Below are positions 51,023 through 61,152 of a stretch of 64,000 nucleotides of DNA, piece by piece (the stretch's first letter is position 1; each line of letters begins with the position of its first letter). The translations under genes were made by a program, and so were the position numbers. The notes under the pieces are model-generated. The model was not told the origin of the DNA and made no database searches. It saw only the letters and a program-made list of their open reading frames with translations. Where the stretch lies: assembly GCA_017654735.1 (NCBI GenBank), contig JADPYG010000088.1, positions 2,666,001 to 2,730,000 on the forward strand, written 5' to 3'. The DNA comes from Vishniacozyma victoriae. Lineage: Eukaryota > Basidiomycota > Tremellomycetes > Tremellales > Bulleribasidiaceae.

Positions 51023-53693
51023 ATGGAAGGTTTCTCACCTCCACCCTCTAAATTCATGTCTATGCCAATGAAGAAGAAACGACCTTCAACAATTCAGACT
51101 AGCGAAAACGATAGTGTAGACTTGTCCAAGCTACGTGCGCATGCCGCATGCAAGAATTGCCGAGTCAAGAAGGTAAGTTCTATCGGCCTGGAAGTCGACG
51201 TTAGCTGATCAGCAGGTGAAATGTCTCCCACTCCCTTCGAGTGTCATGGACGCATCCGGAGGTCCTGGAGCATGTCAACAATGCGTAGCTGGTGGATCTG
51301 AATGTATCTACCCACCAACCAGGGACCGGGCCGCCTACTCGAGACAATACGTTCAAAACCTGGAAGCAAGAGTCCAAGCGCTTGAAGGAGTTTGGGGGAG
51401 GATGGTGCCGGTCTTGGAAGCTTTTGAAGGGGGATCAAGTGTAATGGGGAATGGAAGTGCACTGCCGCCCATACCGCCTTTCCCGGCGCCGATGCAAGAA
51501 GAAGACGGAGAGGATGATGCAGGAAGTGATAGACATTCATTGGAAGATGGGCAGATTACTCAGGATGAGAGAGGGAACTACCGCTGGATCGGATCATCGA
51601 ATACTCTATCACTCCTCGACTCGTTCTCGAATCAACCTCTCCAGACCCCTCTTTCGTCGACTCCTAATACACATACGCCAGACCGGAATCCGTATTTTGG
51701 CCCAGTGGCTGGGTCGGGGGTAGTCAAGGCGTTACCTGGTGTTGATGAGGTTTCATACCCGACCCATCGAGCTGCGAGGGAAATGGTGGATGCTTTCTTC
51801 AGTGATGTCCATCCAACACTACCGGTGGTGCTAGAGTACGAATTCAGGCAAGAGTTTGATGCTCTGATGGATAGGCGGAGTAGGGGAGAAGTGGAGACCT
51901 CGTCTCAGACTGTGAGCACTATCGTTATTTGGTATACTAATGCTGATGGTAGTTCGTCTCGGTCCTATTTGCTGTTTTCGCATTGGGGGAGAGGGTGGTA
52001 GTGACGAACCGAGCTTGGCAGAGGGCGAGAACGACCAGCTCAGGAGATGTACTACCAGGAGAAGCGGAAGCAGGAGTGATTTGGTATGAAAGGTGAGTAG
52101 TTCTGCCAGTACAGAACTGACCGCAGAGCGCAAATTCTCCACTACACCACATTGAAGGACGTTAATATCCATCAAATTCAATGTTTGACATTGATGGCTG
52201 CGTTCCAGGCTGCTGTGAATGCCATGCCGACTGCTTGGCTACTTGCTGGACAGGCCATTCGAGTCGCTCAGGATTTGGGTCTACATGTAAGTTAGCCGGT
52301 TTGATGATGGCTGATAGTAGCGGCATAATCGGGTCAAGATGAGCTATGCAGAGAGACAGCTTCGGGCAAGGTGTTGGTGGGCGATCTACGGCTTGGAACG
52401 GTACGTTTGGATCAGCTGCGCAAGCGGGCCAAGCTGATCTCCAGGATGGTATCAATAGCTCTAGGAAGACCACTCGGAGTGGATGACCTCGATATCGATG
52501 TTGGCTACCCATCAGAAGTGGACGATGATGTCCTTCAGAAAATGGCCAAGGAGTCTCGGGACCTCACTCCAGACGCTGAAACCCACGGATCGACAATGTC
52601 CGGTTTCGTAGCCTTGACGAAACTCTGCAAAATCTCTGGACGAGTTGCTCATCTCCTCTATCGGCCTAGCAACAAAAGTGTGGTCGATCCTCATTGGGCA
52701 CACTCGCAGCAGACTACCATCAATAAGCTTGATAAGTCCTTACGAGACTGGCTGGCTAATGAAGTGGTAAGTCCGCCATACTAGTGCAGTCACTGATAAT
52801 AGCCATCCAAATACAAAGACCCATCATCAAACCGATCGGTTCAGCTCGTCTCGGCAGTCCTGTCAAATTCGTATTTCGCAGTTCTGATCACGCTTCATCG
52901 AAACTTCCTACCTTCCAACCCCGATTACCCACGACCAAAACCACCACCATCATCCCAATCACTCTCACACTGCGTCGACGCCGCTCGATCAGTCATTCAC
53001 GTCGCGTCACAATCAAGAGTCCTCGTACCACCTTCGCACCACCTTGCGGTATTCTGTCAATTCCTATGGTCATCAGCCGTCATCTTGCTATTATGCGAAG
53101 TCCAGGCGAAAGATCAAGTCGTCATCGAAGCTGTTGGATCTAAAGTCGAATCGTGCCGTCGGGCTTTGCAGGATCTAGAACCAGTCTGGCCTGGATCCAA
53201 GAAATTGAAGGAACTGCTCAACGATATCGAGAGTCGAGCCAAGGAAGTCGTACATGATCCCAAAAAGCGAAGACTACCCACCGAAAAGAAACGTCAGGCA
53301 TCATACGATAAACGTCCCCGAATCGAAACTTCCGATACACGCACCAATGCCCCTCAGGAAATATCTCAGTTCCCCACTATGGACCCGATGCCTGACATGT
53401 CGATGTTTGACGTTGGAGGAGTCACATTCGACGGACTGGAGATGTTGCAAGGTTTCCAAGGTGTTGATCCTGCAAATATATGGTCGACATTGGGCGATAC
53501 ATTCATTCAGACGCCTATTGTCAATCAAAATCAGAGTGGGAATGGAACGCCGACTTCTGGACATAATCCCTCGCCGGGCGGTTGGAGTTTTAGTCAGAAT
53601 GGAATGGGATTGGAGGGAACGGATTTGTGGTCCCAGGTTGCGGGTGGATCTTTTGATTGGCAGGCCGATCCTAGTGTACCGTTCAATATCTAG
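51023..53693 (+). CDS. Zn(II)2Cys6 fungal transcription factor
   Basis: A multi-exon regulator of about 790 residues. The start MEGFSPPPSKFMSMPMKKKR is followed by the binuclear zinc cluster CKNCRVKKVKC, an unusually long 16-residue loop, then CQQCVAGGSEC. A short coiled coil follows (YSRQYVQNLEARVQALEG). The fungal_trans domain (about 51770-52790) has DAFFSDVHPTLPVVLEYEF, QCLTLMAAFQAAVNAMPTAW, GQAIRVAQDLGLH, RCWWAIYGLERMVSIALGRP and LGVDDLDIDVGYPSE. The C-terminus is Gln/Asn/Gly-rich (SFSQNGMGLEG) and ends DPSVPFNI. Target genes are not indicated by the sequence. Confidence 0.9.
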
Positions 53694-53833
53694 GTTAAAA
53701 ATTTGTCTTGTTCACTTGCATAGATGTATTCATTTGAGTCGTAAACGATCCTCATAGTGACATGGAGATATGTACGACAAGTGCATCGCAGCTACAACAG
53801 CGTTCTTGGTGGAAAGCATGGTAGTCGGCCAGA

Positions 53834-56602
53834 CTACGCCTTGCCCTTTTTCTGCTCCTTCATAGCTGCTATCCTAGCTTTCCGCTCCTCCCTTCTCCTA
53901 GCCATCTCTAGCTCCTTCTCCTCCTTAGTCATGTTCGCCAAACTGGGCGTCACCGAGGCAGGCGGTGGAGTTGGTGCACTTCTAGATGGTTCTTCCACAT
54001 CATCGTCCCATCCATCCGACACTGGCGCAGTGGGCATGGTGGATTTTGAAGGAGCTTTTGGAGAAGGTGTAGGTGTAGGTTTGACGGACGGTGCAACTGA
54101 TTTGACAGGAGCTGCAGCTGGCTTGGTGGAGCCATTGGTCGTTGGTTTGACGTAATAAGACTGGGGTGGAGGGACGACAATCTCTGGAACTGGTGCTGAT
54201 TCGAAAGCAGCCCAATCGTCCGTATCGGCATTAACATCAATCAAGTCATCCGTACCCCAAGCGTTCGCTGCTCCTCCGTCGTCCCACTCATCGGTAAGTG
54301 TTTCAACAGGGGCCGCAACCTTGGGTTTGAGCTTCATACTTGATTTACTCGTGCTTCCGAATCCTGGTACCGGAGCAGATGGTGCTACTGTTGACGAGGT
54401 CGAAGGAGTCGGAGAGACAGGTGCGAATGCACCGGGAATTGGGGAGCGTGTCGTAGCTGACATTGTAGAGTGGACTTCGGTGTTGGACATTTGTTTTGAG
54501 AGGGAAGAGATGGCCCATCCAGCTAGAACACCAGCGGCGCCTGTTGCTGAGTTTACTAGACCTGCTTGGCCGGTACCATTCGCTGCTGAGGTGGTGGTGA
54601 TCGGGCCCATATTGGCTGAGGATTCGGTTTGCACCGTCTCGGGCTGGACGTCAGGTCGACTCATACTGTAAGAAACGTTGGACTTACCATGTTCTTGACC
54701 ATGTCCGTCAAACGGGTCATGAACATATTCATCGCCTTGAACGCTTGATCACGGACCAACCTACCGTTAGCCTAATTTCGGGCATGCAGACTTACTTCTC
54801 CTTATCGATCATGGCAAAAGCCATATTAGGAATGACCTTCCCAGCCAGGTCATCCCGATCAAAGATCTCAACAGTAGCCATCATAGCCATCAAACCAGCC
54901 ACCCTCGCATGTACGAAAGGATCCTTCAAACTCCTTGCGAATGCCGGGACTAGGACCTTCTTTTTGGTATTGGGGCCGAGGATAGGTGCAAGTCGGCCCA
55001 AGAGGATACATGTATTTGTTCGAATGGAAGGTTCGGTATCGGTCTGCATCTTGGCTAGAAGCCTCAGGAGATCGTTATTGAGGGTCCGGTCGTTTAATTT
55101 GGACGCCAAAGGGAAGATGGCTTTGACTGTAGCTTCTCGTATGACTGGGACGGTATCGGCGAATCCAGTGATCTGATGTCAATTGAGCATATTCGGATCG
55201 AACTCACGAGATTGGGCCAGACCCTCTCCTGCACTGTCCTTTGATCCATTCTGTCCGAATACTCCGGTAGTCCATCAAGCAGTGCCATTCTCGTGCCCCT
55301 ATCTGGGCTAGTATACAGCTTGACCACAGGATCGAGCACCAATTTCCCATATTCCTTCTCTGGCACTAACTTTCCCAAAGACAATACTAGCGGTAGCATT
55401 GCTGAGCTGGGAGCGGTAGGTAGAGAAAGCGAATGTAATAGGGAAGGCAGGACTTTGTATAGCAAGAATGGTTGAGGTATTGAGGTGGACGAGTCCTGAA
55501 TCGTCCGCAGTAGAGACAACTTGTCTCCCTCTGACCGGAGCTCGAAACCGTCAAGTCCATCCACTAGGTTGGCAAGAGGGTTCTGTGCCCAGAAACCCGC
55601 GGTAGTAGCTTCCGCAACGAAGCTTGTCGTTGGCAAGCGTGTACGTGGATTTGGGTTGATCATTCGCTTCCATAACGGGAAAAGGGTTTTCGGTATGGCG
55701 CCAGCCAGGCTTGGAGTCGGTTGCGATGATAGATTTGGTAGTGGTGATTGAGGATTGTATAGTGAGAACAGCAACATGGCGAGAAGATAGATATCAGACA
55801 GGGCTGGGTCGGTACTGCTATCAGTGATGTTCATGACGTGTTGACGTACTCTCTCAATACTTGCCATCCTCCTTTCTTGATCTCAGGCGCACTTCTCTCG
55901 CCAATGTCCCCAGGTGCAACTCCGCCAAGTCCCCACAATACTCCTGCCGCATCATCTTTTGTCGTCAGAAGATCAAGCCCGCCTAAACGCCATTCCATAG
56001 AGGGGGTAATGTATATCGAATTAGGACTGATGTATGCGTGGTGAAGTGATAACGAGTTCAAGAAGGCGACTGCGGTCTATTGTCAGTGCAGCCAAGATGC
56101 GGATCACTTACAGAAATACTCTTTACACCCCATCCTATCCATTCCTCTTTCGCTTTACCTTTCAGGTCGGTATCGCGTAGCACGCTCTGCAGAGGTCGTA
56201 CGCGCTCAGTGGCAATGTAAACATGCGTGTCTGTCTCGATAGAGTCCACATATTTGATCCTGCTATCAGCTCCAGCTCAGATATTGGACTTACACATCGG
56301 GATGTCGCATTGTCCGTAATTTCTTGAGAGCATTCTTGGCAAGTTGCATCAGTGTGCGACGATCTTTGCTCCCTGGCTGCAAAGGCGGTAGAGTCGCATC
56401 GAATATAAAGAGGGTCAAAAGGGTTCCATCGTCCTAGATATCAGCTTGGCCATGTGGATTGACATACCCTCTTGACACCTTCCCTAAGCTCCCATATGGA
56501 CGACCCAGGCTCTTGTCCAGGTATTCTCTCTCCAATAGTAAACGGATATGAGACTCCCGCTGAGCTCAGGACCGTGCTAGTGATTGATTTGAGGTAGTTC
56601 AT
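53834..56602 (-). CDS. SCYL1-like pseudokinase with HEAT repeats
   Basis: A Scy1/NTKL family protein, implicated elsewhere in COPI traffic and tRNA export. The start is MNYLKSITSTVLSSAGVSYP. The kinase-like domain keeps HVYIATERVRPLQSVL and LSLHHAYISPNSIYITP where an active kinase has HRD, and WRLGGLDLL where DFG would be, so it is catalytically dead. HEAT repeats follow (SLLHSLSLP, NTCILLGRLAPILGPNTKK, VHARVAGLMAMMATVEIF). The low-complexity tail carries DEWDDGGAANAW and DGWDDDVEEPS. The end is a Lys/Arg-rich coiled coil finishing MKEQKKGKA, which fits the RKXX-COO- type COPI-binding end of SCYL1 only loosely. Confidence 0.88.
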
Positions 56603-56921
56603 GGCCCTAGAGTGTTGTCTAGCCTTACCAGTGTGACTATAGAGTATAGTGGTTGAGCTGTGCGTCATGTAGAGTAACTAGACCACACGCGACTTTGGCT
56701 TATGTAAGCAGATTCAACATTTCAGTCTGAAATCTTGCTAAATCTTTGCCGCGACTCGAGTGAAGCTATTACCTAGTATATCTCATATCCACACCCTCTA
56801 ACCTCCCTACCCTGCCCAAGAGTGCTACCAGCCCTCGGCAGGACTTTGATTTCCCATACTCAGGCATACTTGAATCAGTAGCAGTGAGTTGAATATTCGT
56901 GAACGCTCGCTAATTTCAGAC
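56603..56921. promoter_or_regulatory. Divergent promoter region SCYL1/FGAM synthase, with a leader intron
   Basis: This stretch contains both promoters. Next to the synthase, GTGAGT (56884) to GCTAATTTCAG (56919) forms a 36-base intron just before the ATG at 56922. No ATG precedes it, so it is a 5' UTR intron. Confidence 0.6.
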
Positions 56922-59900
56922 ATGCTCGTCCTACCGGGCTCCTCGGCCATCACTCAGTCTCGACGAAACGTCCTCCTCAAGGCTTTCCAAGCAAGCATCC
57001 CCTCAATCACTTCTGTCGATGCCGTTCATCTCCACCTCGTCAACCCTTCTTCAACCGAATCAGAGGAGCTTCTAGGCAACTCGGCTTCACCAGAACGTGG
57101 GGTCTTGAATGCCTTGTTGGCATACGGTGATGATGAGCGACTACCATCCACCAAATCCTACTTGGAGGAAGGAGATTCCAATGTCTTTGCCGTCTACGTT
57201 ATGCCTAGGAGTGGTACCATCTCGCCTTGGTCTTCGAAAGCTACCGACATTGCCAAGATTTGTCGACTAGGAGATCACGTTACCCGACTCGAGCGAGGAG
57301 CAATCTACCTCATTTCGGCAACTACACCACTCAACATCCCCGCTCTTCACTCGGTACTACCCTTAATTCATGATCGAATGACTCAGCTTGTCCACCAGTC
57401 TCTCCCTTCGGCCGCTACCGTCTTCCCTCCTTCTCCACCACACCCTTCGCCTCTGGTCTCTGTACCGATCATTGGAGCCGAGAAACCCCTTGAAGTATTG
57501 GCAGAAGCAAACGCTAGGATGGGTTTGGCATTATCGGAAGAAGAGATGCCATACTTGGTCGAAGCTTTCCTTGCTGCTGGTCGAAACCCCACCGACGCCG
57601 AATTGTTCATGTTTGCCCAAGTCAACTCGGAGCATTGTCGACACAAGATCTTCAACGCCAAATGGACTATTGATGGAAAGGACAAGGAGAACAGCTTGTT
57701 TGGTATGATCCGAAACACCGAGAAGCACGTCAACTCGGCTGGAACCATCTCGGCATACGAGGACAATGCAGCAGTCATGGACGGATTCGAGGCTCCCCGA
57801 TTCGCTGTTTCAGGAGACACATATACCTCTGTCAACGAGAAGATGCCAATTTTGATCAAGGTCGAGACTCACAATCACCCCACCGCCGTCTCGCCATACC
57901 CTGGAGCTGCTACCGGTTCCGGAGGAGAGATCCGAGATGAAGGAGCTACTGGAAGGGGATCAAGGCCAAAAGCTGGATTGGCAGGGTACACTACCTCCGA
58001 TCTCCTTATTCCCGACTTCAACCAGCCTTGGGAGTCTGACATTGGCCGACCATCTCATATCGCTTCTGCTCTCGACATCATGCTTGAGGCTCCTCTCGGT
58101 GCCGCCGCCTTCAACAACGAGTTTGGTCGACCTGCGCTTGGTGGATACTTTCGAACATTCTTGATGAACGTCGCAACAGAAAAGGGAGACGAGTGGAGAG
58201 GATACCATAAACCCATCATGATCGCTGGTGGACTAGGAAACATTCGACCTCAATACGCTCGAAAAGACAAGATCACTCCCGGCGCCAAGGTTATTGTTCT
58301 CGGTGGACCCGGTATGCTTATTGGTCTCGGAGGTGGAGCTGCCAGTTCCATGGCGAGTGGAGCCAGTACTGCCGATCTCGATTTCGCGTCTGTTCAGCGA
58401 GAGAATCCCGAAATGGAACGTCGTTGTCAGCAAGTCATTGACGCTTGCGTCAACAGTGCCAAGAACCCTATCGAGTCGATTCACGATGTTGGTGCAGGTG
58501 GTCTTTCCAACGCTCTTCCCGAGCTTGTTCACGACTCTGGTCTCGGAGCTGTTTTCGAGATCCGTGATGTCCTAGTCGACGATCCTGGTATGTCGCCCAT
58601 GGAGATTTGGTGTAACGAATCGCAAGAACGATACGTCATGGCTGTTCACCCCGATGACTTGTCTGCTTTCGAGACGATTGCCAAGAGGGAACGATGTCCT
58701 TTCTCGGTCGTCGGTGTCGCTACCGAGGAGGAAAGATTGGTTATCACAGATCGTCTACTAGGCGACCGTCCTATCGATATTGCCATGTCGGTCTTGTTTG
58801 GTAAACCACCCCGAATGCACCGACATGCCACTACCGTCACACCTCCTCGAGACGCTTTCGACTCGTCCCTCTACACCTACCTGCCAATCTACAAGGAAGC
58901 ACCTACGACATCACTACTTGCCGAGACCGTCAACCGTGTCTTACGACTACCAAGTGTCGGCTCAAAGTCTTTCCTCATCACTATTGGAGACCGAACTATC
59001 TCTGGTCTCGTCACACGTGATCAAATGGTTGGACCCTGGCAAGTCCCAGTCGCCGATGTTGCCGTCACTCGATCCTCTTACGGCTTCGACGTTCGAGTCG
59101 GAGAAGCAATGGCAATGGGTGAAAGGACCCCTCTCGCTCTGCTCAACGCTGGTGCATCAGCCCGTATGGCCATTGCCGAGTCATTGACCAACTTGGCTGC
59201 CGCATCTTTCGATCTCGCGGGTGTCAAGCTTTCCGCCAACTGGATGTCGGCTGCCTCGCACGAAGGAGAAGGATCCAAGCTCTACGAGGCCGTTCACGCC
59301 GTCGGCATGGACCTATGTCCCGCTCTCGGTGTCGGAGTTCCAGTCGGTAAAGACTCGATGTCAATGTCGATGAAGTGGAACGACAAGCAAGTCACTGCCC
59401 CTCTATCGTGTATCGTCACCGCATTCGCCGCTGTCGATAATGTCGAACGTACATGGACTCCTCAGCTTCAGAAAGATGCCGGATCAACAGTCTTGGTGTT
59501 TGTCGATCTCGCCCAGGGCAAGCAACGTCTTGGTGGATCTGCCCTCGCTCAGGTCTTCAAGCAGCTCGGTGCCGAATCACCCGATGTCGAAAGTGCCGCA
59601 GAGCTCAAGGCATTTTTCAAAGCTGTCCAAGCTCTCAAGTCTACCTCGACTGTCTTGGCCTACCATGACCGATCAGATGGTGGTCTCTTTACAACGATTG
59701 TCGAAATGGCATTCGCTGGTCGATGCGGTGTCGAGATCTCTGTTCCAGGAGAGGACGCTATCGCCACCTTGTTCAACGAAGAGCTTGGTGCCGTCTTCCA
59801 AGTCCGCGGAAACGAGCTTACCGAGTTCTCAAACGCTTTCGTTCAGGCCGGTTTCCCTACGCGTCACATCCACGTTGTTGGAAAGACAAACGACGAGCAG

Positions 59901-60905
59901 GAAATCAGCATTATTCACAAATCCGATGCCATCTACACTTCGACTCGAGGTACACTACAACAGCTCTGGGCCGAAACTTCGTACAAGATGCAGTCCATGC
60001 GAGATCAACCTGAAGGAGCCAAGGAGGAATTCGACTCGATTCTCGATGACGAGGACAAGGGATTGATTTACGACGTCAAGGCTCCCTTCCTTGCCGATGT
60101 TGAACGTCTCGCCACACCACCACGAGTCGCCATCCTCAGAGAACAAGGTGTCAACGGTCATATCGAAATGGCTTGGGCGTTCCACGCTGCCGGTTTCGAT
60201 GCCGTCGATGTACACATGACAGACATCATCTCTGGTAAAGTCCAATTATCGACTTTCGCCGGTATCGCTGCCTGTGGTGGATTCTCGTATGGTGACGTTC
60301 TCGGCGCTGGTAACGGTTGGGCGCAATCTGTGTTACTTAACGAGACTGCTCGATCCGAATTCGAGGCATTCTTCAACCGAGAAGATACATTCGCCTTGGG
60401 TGTCTGTAACGGATGTCAATTCTTTTCACAGATCAAGAGCATTATTCCCGGTGCTTCCGACTGGCCCGAGTTCAAGGCGAACCGATCTGAGCGATTCGAA
60501 GGGCGAGTATCAAGTGTCAAGATCGGAGCTTCCAATTCGATCTTCCTCAAGGATATGGAAGAGACCATCATCCCCGTCGCCGTCGCCCACGGTGAAGGAC
60601 GAGCATCATTCGCTTCGACCGGTTCTCTGGACGGTCTCAACAAAGGACTTGTACCTGTTCGATACGTCAACTCGAAACGAGAAGTTGCGACCAAGTACCC
60701 CGCAAACCCCAACGGCAGTCCCGAAGGAATTGCAGCTGTCGGAACACCTAACGGACGAGTGCTCGCTATCATGCCTCACCCCGAGAGGGTCGTTGCGAGG
60801 GAGAGTAACAGTTGGTTCCCTTCAGAGTTGGGTAAAGAGTGGAATGGGAAAGGTCCTTGGTTCAGGTTGTTCCAGAATGCCTATGTCTTTGCCACAAGCA
60901 AATAG
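56922..60905 (+). CDS. ADE6: Phosphoribosylformylglycinamidine synthase (FGAM synthase)
   Basis: Converts FGAR, glutamine and ATP to FGAM, the fourth step of de novo purine synthesis, in the cytosol. It is a single 1,327-residue exon, the usual length for the fused eukaryotic PurL-PurQ enzyme. The start MLVLPGSSAITQSRRN was chosen because the upstream bases are a leader intron. Motifs in order are FMFAQVNSEHCRHKIFNAKW, KVETHNHPTAVSPYPGAATG, the second-half loop ALGVGVPVGKDSMSMSMKW and YHDRSDGGLFTTIVEM. The C-terminal glutaminase has FALGVCNGCQFFSQI (nucleophile Cys) and MPHPERVV (His). Yeast names the gene ADE6. Strong codon bias towards C-ending codons suggests high expression. Confidence 0.97.
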   Translation: MLVLPGSSAITQSRRNVLLKAFQASIPSITSVDAVHLHLVNPSSTESEELLGNSASPERGVLNALLAYGDDERLPSTKSYLEEGDSNVFAVYVMPRSGTISPWSSKATDIAKICRLGDHVTRLERGAIYLISATTPLNIPALHSVLPLIHDRMTQLVHQSLPSAATVFPPSPPHPSPLVSVPIIGAEKPLEVLAEANARMGLALSEEEMPYLVEAFLAAGRNPTDAELFMFAQVNSEHCRHKIFNAKWTIDGKDKENSLFGMIRNTEKHVNSAGTISAYEDNAAVMDGFEAPRFAVSGDTYTSVNEKMPILIKVETHNHPTAVSPYPGAATGSGGEIRDEGATGRGSRPKAGLAGYTTSDLLIPDFNQPWESDIGRPSHIASALDIMLEAPLGAAAFNNEFGRPALGGYFRTFLMNVATEKGDEWRGYHKPIMIAGGLGNIRPQYARKDKITPGAKVIVLGGPGMLIGLGGGAASSMASGASTADLDFASVQRENPEMERRCQQVIDACVNSAKNPIESIHDVGAGGLSNALPELVHDSGLGAVFEIRDVLVDDPGMSPMEIWCNESQERYVMAVHPDDLSAFETIAKRERCPFSVVGVATEEERLVITDRLLGDRPIDIAMSVLFGKPPRMHRHATTVTPPRDAFDSSLYTYLPIYKEAPTTSLLAETVNRVLRLPSVGSKSFLITIGDRTISGLVTRDQMVGPWQVPVADVAVTRSSYGFDVRVGEAMAMGERTPLALLNAGASARMAIAESLTNLAAASFDLAGVKLSANWMSAASHEGEGSKLYEAVHAVGMDLCPALGVGVPVGKDSMSMSMKWNDKQVTAPLSCIVTAFAAVDNVERTWTPQLQKDAGSTVLVFVDLAQGKQRLGGSALAQVFKQLGAESPDVESAAELKAFFKAVQALKSTSTVLAYHDRSDGGLFTTIVEMAFAGRCGVEISVPGEDAIATLFNEELGAVFQVRGNELTEFSNAFVQAGFPTRHIHVVGKTNDEQEISIIHKSDAIYTSTRGTLQQLWAETSYKMQSMRDQPEGAKEEFDSILDDEDKGLIYDVKAPFLADVERLATPPRVAILREQGVNGHIEMAWAFHAAGFDAVDVHMTDIISGKVQLSTFAGIAACGGFSYGDVLGAGNGWAQSVLLNETARSEFEAFFNREDTFALGVCNGCQFFSQIKSIIPGASDWPEFKANRSERFEGRVSSVKIGASNSIFLKDMEETIIPVAVAHGEGRASFASTGSLDGLNKGLVPVRYVNSKREVATKYPANPNGSPEGIAAVGTPNGRVLAIMPHPERVVARESNSWFPSELGKEWNGKGPWFRLFQNAYVFATSK

Positions 60906-61152
60906 AGTGTGAAATGTAGTTGTTCTTGGGAATCTATGCAAACGTTGTCTTTCGCTTCTCTCACTCTGATCTGCCATTGTCTCCTTCTTCAGTATTAGCG
61001 TCAGTATTGACGTTGTACAAAGCTCTGCGACCGTATGAGGTGCTCAAGATAATCTCACTTGATCTAGATGCATAGACGTCCAGCGTCATGTATCAACTAT
61101 AAATTCTACCTATACTATATACGAAGAAAAAAATGTTCAAACACAGCACACA

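Noticed and set aside
57383..57859. Antisense frames of 100-200 codons opposite and within FGAM synthase
   Set aside because: They are shadows of the biased codon use of a long, highly expressed gene.
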